Assembly: GCA_027487485.1 (NCBI GenBank)
Contig: JAIYDN010000012.1
Span: forward strand, 310,001 to 374,000
Origin: Planctomycetaceae bacterium
GTDB taxonomy: Bacteria > Planctomycetota > Planctomycetia > Pirellulales > Pirellulaceae
Length of the DNA: 64,000 bases
Reading direction: 5' to 3'
Both the position numbers and the translations under genes were made by a program. Of the stretch, positions 33,083 through 41,281 are shown in pieces (positions within the stretch are counted from its first letter, which is position 1; the number at the start of each line of letters is the position of its first letter). Below the pieces are notes generated by a model. The model was not told the DNA's origin. It ran no database searches and saw only the letters and a program-made list of their open reading frames with translations.

Positions 33083-34225
33083 TTACTTGGGTGGTTTTTT
33101 CTTCGACCCTGATTTTGACTTCTTGTTTTCCTCATCACCCATTCCGACCTTGGCCATGGTTAGCATTTGTTGGCTCGAGTCGACTTTGAATTGAAAGTTC
33201 TTCAGGAAGCTCATCCCTAGAAGTGGTTCCGCCTGAGTCAATTCGGGAGGGAGGACTGCTGCTTCGACTTGGCTGGCTTCGAACTTGCCAACTCGAACCG
33301 TTGGGATAATGATACGTTTGGCAGTTACTTGTCGGCCATCTGCCAACACGAGAGTCACATCGGGATCGTAGGCTGTTGGAGTCAGCCCGAGCGTCGCAGC
33401 GGTTTTGAAAGGAAGCGAGATCACACCAGCTCCACTATCTAACACCATATCGACAGGCGCTTGCCCTTGAACCACGACTGAGATCATGAAGGTGTTGCCA
33501 CCATCGCTTTGAAGTGGGATTTGTTCGCTCAGCACCTGCCCCTCCAGTTTCTTAAGATCGTTGATGGTGCTACGAAAACCTTTTGATGGGGCTAGGGGAA
33601 TTGTTTGCTTGGTCTCTTTCGCAATTTCCTCGACGAGTTTCTTCAGGCTTTCGTTCGCTTTTAATTCTTCCCAGGCCTTTTCAGCTTCGTCAGCGGCTTT
33701 TCGAGCATTCAGCAAGTTCGAAACGTAGCGTTCCCGGATTTCGTTGAATTCACTTCGAGCAGCCTTCACCCGCGCAGGCCATGCTTTGTCAACATCGGCT
33801 TCGTTGAGCGAAGCGACGATGGCATTGTTTTCCTTGACCAGCTGATTGTGCTGTAACACGTTTAGATTCTGCTGAGCCAACGTTCTTTGGATTTCGGCAT
33901 ATCGACGCACAGCAGCTTGAATGTTTGCGGACCGCTTGTTGTCCTCATCTTCGATCAGTTTAAATGTTGGGTATTTCTTTTTCATTTCAAAGCGGATCGC
34001 TTTTTCTTCGTCGAGGAGTTTCCTGAGTTCCAGTTCTCCATCTGAAATGAGGTTGGCGCCCGATCGCTTTAGCTTGAAGTCTTTCAGCTGTTGTTCGAGT
34101 TCCGAGATTCGCGAGTCTTGGCCCTGTAAAGCAGCACCCTGAAAAAGCATGACTGCCAAGAAAAAGAGGACGAATCGAGACGAGATAGCTGCTGAGTCTA
34201 TTCGGTAGAATAGGGTAATGTTCAT
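33083..34225 (-). CDS. secreted retropepsin-like aspartyl protease
   Basis: A signal peptide or anchor lies at about residues 14-33 (RFVLFFLAVMLFQGAALQ). A long coiled coil follows (about 38-230, with KRSGANLISDGELELRKLL and many Glu, Lys and Arg). The C-terminal part is a retropepsin-like fold: DMVLDSGAGVISLP with catalytic Asp263 in the DSG motif, KRIIIPTVRVGKFEASQVEAAVL, and LLGMSFLKNFQFKVD. It should act as a dimer, outside the cytoplasm. The tail is Lys-rich. The ATG at 34225 is followed directly by a normal signal sequence, so it is preferred over an upstream in-frame start at 34273. Single members with a fused coiled coil occur in planctomycetes. Confidence 0.82.
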   Translation of the reverse strand: MNITLFYRIDSAAISSRFVLFFLAVMLFQGAALQGQDSRISELEQQLKDFKLKRSGANLISDGELELRKLLDEEKAIRFEMKKKYPTFKLIEDEDNKRSANIQAAVRRYAEIQRTLAQQNLNVLQHNQLVKENNAIVASLNEADVDKAWPARVKAARSEFNEIRERYVSNLLNARKAADEAEKAWEELKANESLKKLVEEIAKETKQTIPLAPSKGFRSTINDLKKLEGQVLSEQIPLQSDGGNTFMISVVVQGQAPVDMVLDSGAGVISLPFKTAATLGLTPTAYDPDVTLVLADGRQVTAKRIIIPTVRVGKFEASQVEAAVLPPELTQAEPLLGMSFLKNFQFKVDSSQQMLTMAKVGMGDEENKKSKSGSKKKPPK

Positions 34226-34459
34226 GCGATGACCGTGATGGTGAGACGTAAGATGTATCGAGAGCTTGTCCAACGAAAGTCGGCATTGAGTTTATCAAAT
34301 TGCCTAGCGGTCCACCCACGAAAACGCCCTCTTTGTCGTCGATCCAATTGTTTTTTCGAAAGAACTCATTTTCAAACGTTTACGCGGGCAGGCTTGGCAG
34401 AGGGCAAGAAACTCCAAAATTAGCGTTCTCGACTCCAAGAAAGATTCCCTTTTAAGTAG

Positions 34460-34488
34460 CTAACACGCCACAAAAACAACACTATACT
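34460..34488 (+). promoter_or_regulatory. likely promoter of the RNase P RNA gene
   Basis: TATACT at 34483-34488 is a good -10 element, ending 9 bases before the first base of the RNA. A CTAACA (34460-34465) matches the -35 consensus at four of six positions with 17 bases between them. The -35 element is weak. Confidence 0.5.
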
Positions 34489-34497
34489 GGTCGACTT

Positions 34498-34887
34498 GAC
34501 CTGGGAGATTAATGCAATCGCTGGGCAGCAATGCCGAGAGGAAAGTCCGGGCTCCATAGAGCAAGGTGGTCGATAACGTCGACCGGTCGTAAGGCTAGGG
34601 AAAGTGCAACAGAAAGCAAACCGCTAAGCACCAGCTTAGTAAGGGTGAAACGGTGGGGTAAGAGCCCACCAGAACGCAGGGTGACTTGCGTTGCTAGGTA
34701 AACCCCACCTGGAGCAAGAACAAACAGAACGCCATCTTGATGAGTAGCCTAGCTGCCCATCAAGTGGGAAGCGGCTCGCGGCCTCGTGCGTTCGGGTTGT
34801 TCGCTTGACGCCGCGGGCAACTGCGGTGCTAGATAAATGATTGCAGCGCTTCGGCGAACAGAACCCGGCTTATCAATCTCCCAGGTC
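34498..34887 (+). ncRNA. rnpB: RNase P RNA (bacterial type A-like)
   Basis: The catalytic RNA that removes tRNA 5' leaders. The conserved 5' core GAGGAAAGTCCGGGCTC occurs at about 34539-34556, and the complementary 3' core ACAGAACCCGGCTTA near the end. The 13-bp terminal helix P1 is perfect: GACCTGGGAGATT at 34498-34510 with AATCTCCCAGGTC at 34875-34887. The about 390-base length is normal for type A. Further conserved elements, such as the GTGCAACAGAAAGCAAACCG and GGTAAACCCCA regions, are visible. The gene lies between the retropepsin-like gene (-) and the Uma2 gene (-). Confidence 0.98.
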
Positions 34888-34975
34888 ATTTTCATGAGAC
34901 TGGCTTGAACGGGCCCACGAAAGACGCCCACGGATCGTCAGCATCGAATACGGTAGCTATCGCCTGTGGCTTCAG

Positions 34976-35596
34976 TCACCCTCGAGCAGAATCAAACAAA
35001 GCCTTAACATCCAACGAAATACCGCTTAAAACCTTGGAACTTGCAATATCGCCGCTGGCAAACGTTTCGGCGGTATATTTGGCGTCGACCAAGGACAAGA
35101 TCATTACGGTAGACATCGACGGATCAACGATCCAGTATTCTTGGATTCCGGCTTGTGCGTATTCGTCGACTTTCGTTTCCAAATCCCGTTTCCGATCGCT
35201 GGGGGATTCGCTTAGTACTTCGACGACAAGATCAGCTCCGTCTGGATACCGTCCGATGTTTTCACGACCTTGCCGGATGAAAACTAGGTCAGGCTCACGG
35301 TACTTTTGGTCCCACAAGCGAATTGGAATCGGTGCGAAAAAAACTTCACCAAGGGTACGGGTAGAGACAAAGGACTCGATCAACAAAAACAGGAATCGAA
35401 CGAGGCGTTGATGTTCCTTGGTTGGCAAATCTAATACCTCTACGCAACCGCGATCAAATTCGATTTGGCGTCCTGCATCGATCGCTAGATATTCCTGTTC
35501 CGTCCAACTGCCTTGGGGGGGAAAGAGCAATGCCATTCTCCAAGCTGGCTGGCCAATTTGCATTTCGTTGATAAGGGTTGGATCAGATAAACTCAT
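34976..35596 (-). CDS. Uma2-family (DUF820) putative restriction-type nuclease
   Basis: A 206-residue protein of the PD-(D/E)XK-like Uma2 group. Visible family features are GSWTEQEYLAIDAGRQIEFDRGCVEVL at the N terminus, REPDLVFIRQGR (EPD with the metal-binding Asp), DLVVEVLSESPSDRKRDLETKVDEYAQAGIQEYWIVDP (the E-x-L-S core and the following Lys), and a short C-terminal tail. The family is widely expanded in cyanobacteria and planctomycetes and mostly uncharacterised; nuclease activity is inferred from the fold. The start at 35596 is the first ATG before the conserved domain. The frame runs open a further 166 codons upstream, but that stretch covers the arg promoter and leader and looks non-coding. 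Confidence 0.85.
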   Translation of the reverse strand: MSLSDPTLINEMQIGQPAWRMALLFPPQGSWTEQEYLAIDAGRQIEFDRGCVEVLDLPTKEHQRLVRFLFLLIESFVSTRTLGEVFFAPIPIRLWDQKYREPDLVFIRQGRENIGRYPDGADLVVEVLSESPSDRKRDLETKVDEYAQAGIQEYWIVDPSMSTVMILSLVDAKYTAETFASGDIASSKVLSGISLDVKALFDSARG

Positions 35597-35770
35597 ATCA
35601 CTAGTATAGACAGTGAAGGTGAACCTAATCAACAGTGGGACGATCGTATTCCGAACTGTCGGCGGACCAAACCAGCTATGTCGGTTCGGGGTAGACAAGG
35701 GTTTTTGTGGAAAAGGGCAGCGGACTTCCAGCTTCGAGGGGGGGATTCCCGTCGCAAAGGGCTTGAAACG

Positions 35771-35800
35771 TTGACATGCCGGGGCGGAAACAGCTACAAT
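35771..35800 (+). promoter_or_regulatory. promoter for the argB-argF operon
   Basis: TTGACA (35771-35776) matches the sigma-70 -35 consensus exactly, and TACAAT (35795-35800) matches -10 at five of six positions, with an 18-base spacer. The start would be near 35807, leaving a long leader of about 145 bases before argB, inside which an Arg-rich ORF lies. Confidence 0.72.
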
Positions 35801-35843
35801 CTTAGGTTTCCACAAGACGGGTCCCGTCCTATTTTCGGGTGCA

Positions 35844-35906
35844 ATGCACTCATTTATCAGATTCACCAGACCGCCGGCTCGAGTTAAATCGCGTCGGCGT
35901 TCTTGA
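35844..35906 (+). CDS. putative Arg-rich leader peptide upstream of argB
   Basis: A 20-codon ORF (ATG 35844, TGA 35904-35906) encodes [20 protein letters not shown]. Six of its 20 codons are Arg, including a run of three (codons 17-19) two codons before the stop. It lies between the argB promoter and the GTG start of argB at 35951. No intrinsic terminator is seen between the two, so any control would have to act at translation or by another route. No strong ribosome binding site is seen (GGGTG just before the ATG). Reading of the ORF is certain; its role is inference. Confidence 0.45.
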   Translation: MHSFIRFTRPPARVKSRRRS

Positions 35907-35950
35907 TTTATTGGCCTTTGAAAACACACTCGCCCAGGAACCTCAGACCA

Positions 35951-36877
35951 GTGAACGTGCAAGAACAAAAGGAAGCCATTGCCAAAGCGGATACGCTCAT
36001 CGAAGCGATGGGATGGATACGGCGATTCCGCGGCAAAACGACGGTCATCAAGCTGGGTGGATCGCTGATGGGAAACCCAGATGCCATGCGGCATACGCTT
36101 CTAGACATCATTTTTATGGAATCGGTTGGCATGCGTCCGGTGGTTGTTCACGGTGGTGGACCTTCCATCAATAAGGCTATGGAAGCTGCGGCCATTGAAC
36201 CGATATGGGTGAAGGGGCGTCGATGGACTGATGCACGCACGCTTGAGATTGTCGAAAATGTTCTTGGATATGAACTCAACGAGCATTTGACGAACGAGGT
36301 TGAACGGTTGGGTGGACGGGCCATGAACTTGAATTTCCGAACGACCAACGTTTTGTTCGGTGAAAAGCTGTTGCTGGATGAGCCTGGGTCGGAACCCTTG
36401 GACCTGGGGTTTGTAGGGCAAGTAACTCGGGTTGATCGTCGGTCGATCGAAAGCCTGACGTACACCGAACAGATTCCTATCATTCCCTCGATGTGCATTG
36501 ATGAATCGGGGCAAAAATACAATGTCAATGCAGACACGGCCGCGATGGCAGTGGCGGAAGCTCTGGGTGCAGAAAAGCTGATCTTCATCAGTGACGTCAA
36601 TGGTGTTCGCCGCGATAAAAATGACCCAGCCAGCGTGATTCATTCGCTGACAGCCAACGAAGCGCGTCAACTAATTCAAGATGGCGTAATTGCTGGAGGA
36701 ATGATCCCTAAGGTGGAAGCTTGTCTATCCACTCTTGATCGAGGAGTTGGCAAAGTACACATCATCGACGGCCAGTTAAGGCACTCGTTATTACTAGAAA
36801 TTTACACCACCGCCGGGGTAGGAACAGAGATCGTTCAAAGTCGAGAATCGGCAGCCCTTCGGATAAATCCAACATAA
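35951..36877 (+). CDS. argB: acetylglutamate kinase
   Basis: Phosphorylates N-acetylglutamate, the controlled second step of arginine biosynthesis. It has the amino-acid kinase fold: [10 protein letters not shown] near the N terminus (ATP phosphate site), [14 protein letters not shown] (substrate-binding GGGP), [28 protein letters not shown] (the conserved Asn/Asp core and nucleotide site) and [26 protein letters not shown]. The N-terminal helix ([23 protein letters not shown]) is the extra segment found in arginine-sensitive hexameric enzymes, suggesting feedback inhibition. The GTG at 35951 has AGGA 11 bases upstream and is preferred to a TTG at 35903. argF starts 1 bp after its stop. Confidence 0.95.
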   Translation: MNVQEQKEAIAKADTLIEAMGWIRRFRGKTTVIKLGGSLMGNPDAMRHTLLDIIFMESVGMRPVVVHGGGPSINKAMEAAAIEPIWVKGRRWTDARTLEIVENVLGYELNEHLTNEVERLGGRAMNLNFRTTNVLFGEKLLLDEPGSEPLDLGFVGQVTRVDRRSIESLTYTEQIPIIPSMCIDESGQKYNVNADTAAMAVAEALGAEKLIFISDVNGVRRDKNDPASVIHSLTANEARQLIQDGVIAGGMIPKVEACLSTLDRGVGKVHIIDGQLRHSLLLEIYTTAGVGTEIVQSRESAALRINPT

Positions 36878-36878
36878 C

Positions 36879-37817
36879 ATGAAGCACTTGCGTTCCCTGT
36901 TCGATCTTCGTATTGACGAATTTCATAACATCATTCACATCGCCGATTCACTCAAGAAGAATCTTGGGAACAACGAGCGTCCAGACTTGTTAAAGAATCG
37001 AACACTGGCGCTTCTCTTTGAAAAGGCAAGCTTGCGGACTCGGGTGAGCTTTGAAGCGGGGATGATCCAAATGGGTGGATCCGCCATCTATCTCACCAAT
37101 GACGTCGGCTGGCGGGAACGCGAGACCATCTCAGACTTCGTTCATGTTTTGGCCGAGTATTGCGATTTTGTTGTTTGCCGAGCCATTTCCCAGTCCACGG
37201 TGGATGAGCTTGCTGCCCACAATGCGCTTCCGGTGATCAATGGGCTAACCGATCAATCCCATCCTTGCCAAGCCATGGCGGACATCATGACCATGCGCGA
37301 ACACGCGGCGGGGGATTTAAAGGGCAAACAACTCACCTTTGTCGGTGACGGTAATAACGTCGCGAGATCGCTTCTGAAGGCGGCCGCCATTTGCGGAATG
37401 AAGTTTCGGTTAGCCGGACCGTCCAAGTTTCATTTGAGCGGCGAGTTGGCAAATCAAGTGAAGAATCACTTCGGTAGTCTAGACTTCCAGCAGAGCGAAG
37501 ATATCGCATCGATGGTTCGCGAATCGGACTTTGTTTACACCGATGTGTGGACAAGCATGGGTCAAGAAGCGGAGGCCAAAGAGCGTTCAGTTCTGTTCGC
37601 TCCTTACCAAATCAACGCGTCCCTGATGAAGCTCGCGCCTTCTCATTGTCAGGTTTTACATTGTCTTCCCGCTCGACGCGGGCTGGAGATCACCGACGAA
37701 GTCATCGACTCGAAAAGCAGTATTGTTTTTCAGCAAGCCGGTAATCGCATGCATCTTCAAAAAGGCCTGCTGATTTGGCTGGCAGAACAAAATGGAATGA
37801 TTGCAGGGCATTCTTGA
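36879..37817 (+). CDS. argF: ornithine carbamoyltransferase
   Basis: Makes citrulline from ornithine and carbamoyl phosphate. The carbamoyl phosphate site reads FEKASLRTRVSFEAG (a Ser-Leu-Arg-Thr-Arg version of the usual STRTR), with a later HPCQAMAD (His-Pro-Cys-Gln). The ornithine site has DVWTSMGQEAEA and the HCLPARRG loop. Length (312) is normal. It starts 1 bp after argB and its stop is 5 bp before the ATG of the next gene, so argB, argF and the GXGXG gene form one operon. argC, argJ, argD, argG and argH are not in the window. Confidence 0.95.
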   Translation: MKHLRSLFDLRIDEFHNIIHIADSLKKNLGNNERPDLLKNRTLALLFEKASLRTRVSFEAGMIQMGGSAIYLTNDVGWRERETISDFVHVLAEYCDFVVCRAISQSTVDELAAHNALPVINGLTDQSHPCQAMADIMTMREHAAGDLKGKQLTFVGDGNNVARSLLKAAAICGMKFRLAGPSKFHLSGELANQVKNHFGSLDFQQSEDIASMVRESDFVYTDVWTSMGQEAEAKERSVLFAPYQINASLMKLAPSHCQVLHCLPARRGLEITDEVIDSKSSIVFQQAGNRMHLQKGLLIWLAEQNGMIAGHS

Positions 37818-37821
37818 TCGA

Positions 37822-38499
37822 ATGAATACTCCATTTGTCATCCAGGCTGCGGATCGTACCGCCAGTTCGATTTTGCTTGAAATTGAAGAACTTCGTGGCT
37901 CGATTGCTAACGAATCGCCTGATCTTGCGATTCGAATTGAAGGGGTCGCAAAACTGGATGCGTTGGGGGCTGGGCTTCATGGTATCGCTTCGCTAGACAT
38001 TCAAGGGGAGTTCGGCGATTTTGGTTTATGTTCCTTGCATGACTGCGAATGTCGAGTCGATGGAAACGCGGGTGATTTCTTTTGCCATTCGTTAAAGTCT
38101 GGGCTCGTGATCTTAAAAGGGCACGCCAAGAATTCGTTGTGCGCCTTGGGCGCAGGTGGTTTCTTGGCAATCTACGGCAACGCTGGCGATCGATTGGCGG
38201 TTGGCTTGCAAGGGGCTGAGATGGTTGTGCGAGGATCCGCGGGCGACCTGGCTTGCTTAGGGATGCAAGACGGCTGTGTCGTGATAGGCGGTAACGCTGG
38301 TCGTGAGCTGGGCAAAGGGATGCGAGGGGGGACCATTTACCTTCGTGGCGACGCTCAGTCCGTGAGTCCAGACATCGAAGAGATCCGCGTCCGAGAGCCA
38401 GACCGATTGAAAATTGGATTGCTGATGATCAAGGCCGGTATCAAATCCGCCGGCAAAGAATTTCGGATGTATCGATCGGTCCACGACGAATCCAATTAG
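37822..38499 (+). CDS. GXGXG-repeat protein related to glutamate synthase C-terminal subunit
   Basis: A 225-residue protein made of a right-handed beta-helix with the GXGXG-type pattern (GLHGIASLDIQG, CRVDGNAGDFF, AIYGNAGDRLAVGLQGAEMVVRGSAG, VIGGNAGRELGKGMRGGTIYLRG), as found in the C-terminal domain of glutamate synthase and in stand-alone subunits such as GlxC/MgsB and in formylmethanofuran dehydrogenase subunit C. The C-terminal helix (LMIKAGIKSAGKEFRMYRS) fits the GlxC/MgsB type. The domain itself has no catalytic residues and acts as a spacer in multi-subunit enzymes. It starts 5 bp after argF and is followed 47 bp later by a divergent FMN-barrel-like partner. Confidence 0.8.
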   Translation: MNTPFVIQAADRTASSILLEIEELRGSIANESPDLAIRIEGVAKLDALGAGLHGIASLDIQGEFGDFGLCSLHDCECRVDGNAGDFFCHSLKSGLVILKGHAKNSLCALGAGGFLAIYGNAGDRLAVGLQGAEMVVRGSAGDLACLGMQDGCVVIGGNAGRELGKGMRGGTIYLRGDAQSVSPDIEEIRVREPDRLKIGLLMIKAGIKSAGKEFRMYRSVHDESN

Positions 38500-38546
38500 C
38501 CCAAGCACTGCACACCCGCCTCTGCGAAACCTATAACGATGCCATC

Positions 38547-39548
38547 ATGAATTCGAAGTCGACTCTTCCAAGCACTCAGAAAAAGCCGATTCAATCCGAG
38601 ACTCTGCTGTCGCGGGTTGGTCTTTGGAATGAACCTGTCTCGCTGGATGCAACGAGAGTCCCCAAGGATAAGAACTGGAGCGATCGCTTATTCACTCGTT
38701 GTCTTTGCGACATCAATCTCAGTGTTCAGCAAAAGAACGCGATACGGATGGAGCTCGATAAGTTGGGGCTTGGGGTTTTAGAACGGCAAAAACCGATGCT
38801 CGCGAATTCCACTGGATCAGCTCCTGGGCAAGGGCATGCCCCTGCCCCGTATTCGAAGCATTGCATCCTTGCTCTTTATCCGGATGAGCCGATCGATGCC
38901 GAGTCCCTTGCGGCGGCTACCACCATCGAATTTCAGATGTTCGGAATTCCATTTCAGGCGTTGCCATCGAGTCGCATTGCAAGATGGACACCTTGTATGC
39001 CGATTGAAATAACGAACGTCGATCAAATGGCCAAAAAGATCAGCACGGTCAGGACAATGGTGAACGGGCGTTGTCGAATTGGGGCTGCCATCAGCCCCGC
39101 CTCGGTCTATGAAGACGTTCGCTCCATGGCCGACTGTGGCGTGGATTATGTTTGTTTGCTGATCGACGTTTTGGCGGAATGGTCCACTGGATCCGGAATA
39201 GAACTAGGGGTGATGGATGTCCATCTCGAACAGGCACTGAAAGGCCTTCGCGATTCAGGGACCAACGTCAAACTTTCCGTTTCGGTGAATACCACTTCGG
39301 CTCAGCAAATGGTGGGGCTATTTCAAGCAGGAATCGACACCCTGTCCGTGGATTCGTTTCTTGCACAACGTAGGCCAGTCGAAACGATCGAAACCAAGGA
39401 TCGCTATGGTTCAGTGCTCAGTTACGGTGCAGCCCAAGTCTCGCCATTTGCCTGGATGCCGACGGCCTTGCAAGAACTGGAGCAAGACTTGGCCGATTGG
39501 CAGCTATTTTCGGGAGCGAAACCGTCTCTTGGCAATTTTCCTGGATAG
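38547..39548 (+). CDS. divergent protein resembling the FMN-barrel of glutamate synthase
   Basis: A 333-residue protein. Residues about 170-280 have a beta-alpha barrel pattern (RIGAAISPASVYEDVRSMADCGVDYVCLLID, LRDSGTNVKLSVSVNTTSAQQMVGLFQAGIDTLSVDSFL) reminiscent of the FMN-binding domain of GltB/GlxD/MgsC, where a similar series of strand-helix units ends in a Gly-rich FMN phosphate loop. The Cys cluster for the iron-sulfur site and the Gly-rich phosphate motif are not recognised, so it is either highly divergent or not a flavoenzyme. The first about 120 residues are not recognisable. It forms a pair with the GXGXG gene upstream, which supports a common complex. Confidence 0.6.
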   Translation: MNSKSTLPSTQKKPIQSETLLSRVGLWNEPVSLDATRVPKDKNWSDRLFTRCLCDINLSVQQKNAIRMELDKLGLGVLERQKPMLANSTGSAPGQGHAPAPYSKHCILALYPDEPIDAESLAAATTIEFQMFGIPFQALPSSRIARWTPCMPIEITNVDQMAKKISTVRTMVNGRCRIGAAISPASVYEDVRSMADCGVDYVCLLIDVLAEWSTGSGIELGVMDVHLEQALKGLRDSGTNVKLSVSVNTTSAQQMVGLFQAGIDTLSVDSFLAQRRPVETIETKDRYGSVLSYGAAQVSPFAWMPTALQELEQDLADWQLFSGAKPSLGNFPG

Positions 39549-39603
39549 TCTGCGAAGAACAAACTGAATTGCTAATGTACCTAATTCAGGTATCCTCTAA
39601 GGG

Positions 39604-40506
39604 ATGAACATCCAACATTCGGTCACGATTCCGGAGCAACCGCGATTTCCAACCGCAGGAAACTCCCAACCTGCGATTTCCGGTCCTCAGCGCTCTTGGG
39701 TTCAATCCTCTCAAGTCGTTTTCATGCTCGCTTGGCGTGAATGGATTCGTTTCTTCAGACAACCATTTCGTGTGGCTGCCGCACTGCTTCAACCGATTCT
39801 TTTCTGGGTGTTGTTTGGAACCGGGATGCACAGTTCCTTTCGTGGTGACAGTCAGTCGGCTGACTTCATGACCTATTTTATGCCCGGAACGGTGGCGATG
39901 ATCCTGTTGTTTACCTCTATCTTTTCCACAATCACGATTATTGAAGATAGGCGGGAAGGCTTTCTCCAAAGCGTTCTCGTAGCCGCAACACCTCGTTGGG
40001 CTATCGCGGTAGGGAAAGCACTTGGTAGCGCTGCGATTGCTTGGGTGCAGGCACTTGTTTATGTTCTGATGGCGATCGGCTTGGGATACTTGGAGCTTGG
40101 CACTGGGACGATTTTGCTAGCGTGCTTTATGGTGTTGGTAGCAGTAGCCGTTTCCAGCCTAGGGGTCTGCTGTGCATGGCCCATGAACAGCACTCAGGAG
40201 TTTCATTCCGTCATGAACTTGGTGTTGATGCCGATGTGGTTGCTGAGCGGGGCTTTCTTTCCTATCCCGGCCGTTGGAACTGAAGATGCTTGGGGCCAAG
40301 TTGCGTTGCATTGGGTCATGCGTTGCAATCCCATGACCTATGCGGTTTCAGGGTTTCGGCATTTGATGTTTCACGTAGAAGCCCAGGATCGATACTGGGT
40401 TCCGTCGTTGTGGACGAGTGTCTGGGTTACATTTGCGTTTGCGGCCATCGTCACCATGGCTGCCGTATGGTTAGTTCATCGTAAGCAGAGAGGGGAACTT
40501 TCATGA
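39604..40506 (+). CDS. ABC-2 type transporter permease
   Basis: A 300-residue integral membrane protein with about six membrane helices and the ABC-2 signature layout: WREWIRFFRQPFRVAAALLQPILFWVLFGTGM near the N terminus, DFMTYFMPGTVAMILLFTSIF, EDRREGFLQSVLVAATPRW, and MPMWLLSGAFFP plus MRCNPMTYAVSGFRHLM near the end. This is the DrrB/NodJ type. No ATPase gene lies beside it, so a partner is encoded elsewhere. The stop overlaps the Sco gene by 4 bp (ATGA), which suggests a role linked to copper or cytochrome oxidase assembly, as ABC-2/Sco neighbours occur in other bacteria. Confidence 0.87.
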   Translation: MNIQHSVTIPEQPRFPTAGNSQPAISGPQRSWVQSSQVVFMLAWREWIRFFRQPFRVAAALLQPILFWVLFGTGMHSSFRGDSQSADFMTYFMPGTVAMILLFTSIFSTITIIEDRREGFLQSVLVAATPRWAIAVGKALGSAAIAWVQALVYVLMAIGLGYLELGTGTILLACFMVLVAVAVSSLGVCCAWPMNSTQEFHSVMNLVLMPMWLLSGAFFPIPAVGTEDAWGQVALHWVMRCNPMTYAVSGFRHLMFHVEAQDRYWVPSLWTSVWVTFAFAAIVTMAAVWLVHRKQRGELS

Positions 40507-41225
40507 GATCGATGCCGCGAATATTGGGAATCGCCGCTGGAATCCTTGCCGGGACAATCTTCGCGATTTTGATGCGAGGTCCCATCCGAGGAAAGCCTAT
40601 TTCCGTCGATGCGAATCACGGTTCGAACGTCGCGACGATTGAGGTCGATGTGGATTCGGAATCCGAACGAGTTCAGGCACCGGATCCAGGACGCCGCAGC
40701 ACTATTTTGGAGCTTGTTGCCGCCGCAAAAAACCAACCTGAATGGCTCACCGAATTTGAAATGACCGAGCGAAGTGGACGTTTGGTTGGCTCCAAGGAAT
40801 TGCGCGGCGAACCCTACATCGCCTGTTTCTTTTTCTCGACCTGCCCCGGAACTTGCACCAGGCAAAGCAATAAGATGCAGCTGCTGCAAAACAAGTTCAA
40901 GGGCAAGCCTATTAAGTTTGTGAGTATTTCGGTTGATCCGGAAAGCGACACTCCTGCAGTATTGCAAGAATATGCGGAGAAGTTTCAAGCCGACCCCAAT
41001 CGTTGGCTGTTCTTGACCAGTCCGATCGAATACGTTGTTCGAGTTGGCACAGAAAAGTTTTTCCTGGCCGGAGTAGAAAAACGCGGGCACCCTGATCGCT
41101 TTTGCTTAGTCAATGCAGAAGGGGATTTAGCGGGATCGTACGTATGGCTGGACCAGGAAGAATTCGATCAATTGATTGTGCACGCGAACGAGTTGTTAGA
41201 AAAGTCACCGAGTAAGACAGAGTAA
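40503..41225 (+). CDS. Sco1/SenC/PrrC-family copper chaperone-like protein
   Basis: A single-pass membrane protein (hydrophobic residues about 5-20) with a thioredoxin-fold Sco domain. The copper motif is STCPGTCTR (C-P-G-T-C spaced as CxxxC), preceded by EPYIACFFF and followed by FVSISVDPESDTPAVLQEYAEKF. A candidate conserved His lies in KRGHPDRFCLV near the C terminus. The protein should be exposed on the outer side of the cytoplasmic membrane and deliver copper to, or reduce thiols of, cytochrome oxidase CuA. It overlaps the ABC-2 permease gene by 4 bp. Confidence 0.92.
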   Translation: MRSMPRILGIAAGILAGTIFAILMRGPIRGKPISVDANHGSNVATIEVDVDSESERVQAPDPGRRSTILELVAAAKNQPEWLTEFEMTERSGRLVGSKELRGEPYIACFFFSTCPGTCTRQSNKMQLLQNKFKGKPIKFVSISVDPESDTPAVLQEYAEKFQADPNRWLFLTSPIEYVVRVGTEKFFLAGVEKRGHPDRFCLVNAEGDLAGSYVWLDQEEFDQLIVHANELLEKSPSKTE

Positions 41226-41281
41226 GCATCGCGTAAGTGTAAGACCGAGTAAGTTAAGTACAAAAACGGGAGCTGGATGGC

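Noticed and set aside
35597-36094. N-terminal extension of the Uma2 gene across the arg promoter and argB
   Set aside because: The first 166 codons have no protein-like pattern, overlap the argB start and promoter, and the first ATG before the conserved domain is at 35596.
37801-37821. Earlier TTG start for the GXGXG protein
   Set aside because: It would overlap argF by 17 bp; the ATG at 37822 leads straight into the domain and follows the argF stop by 4 bases.
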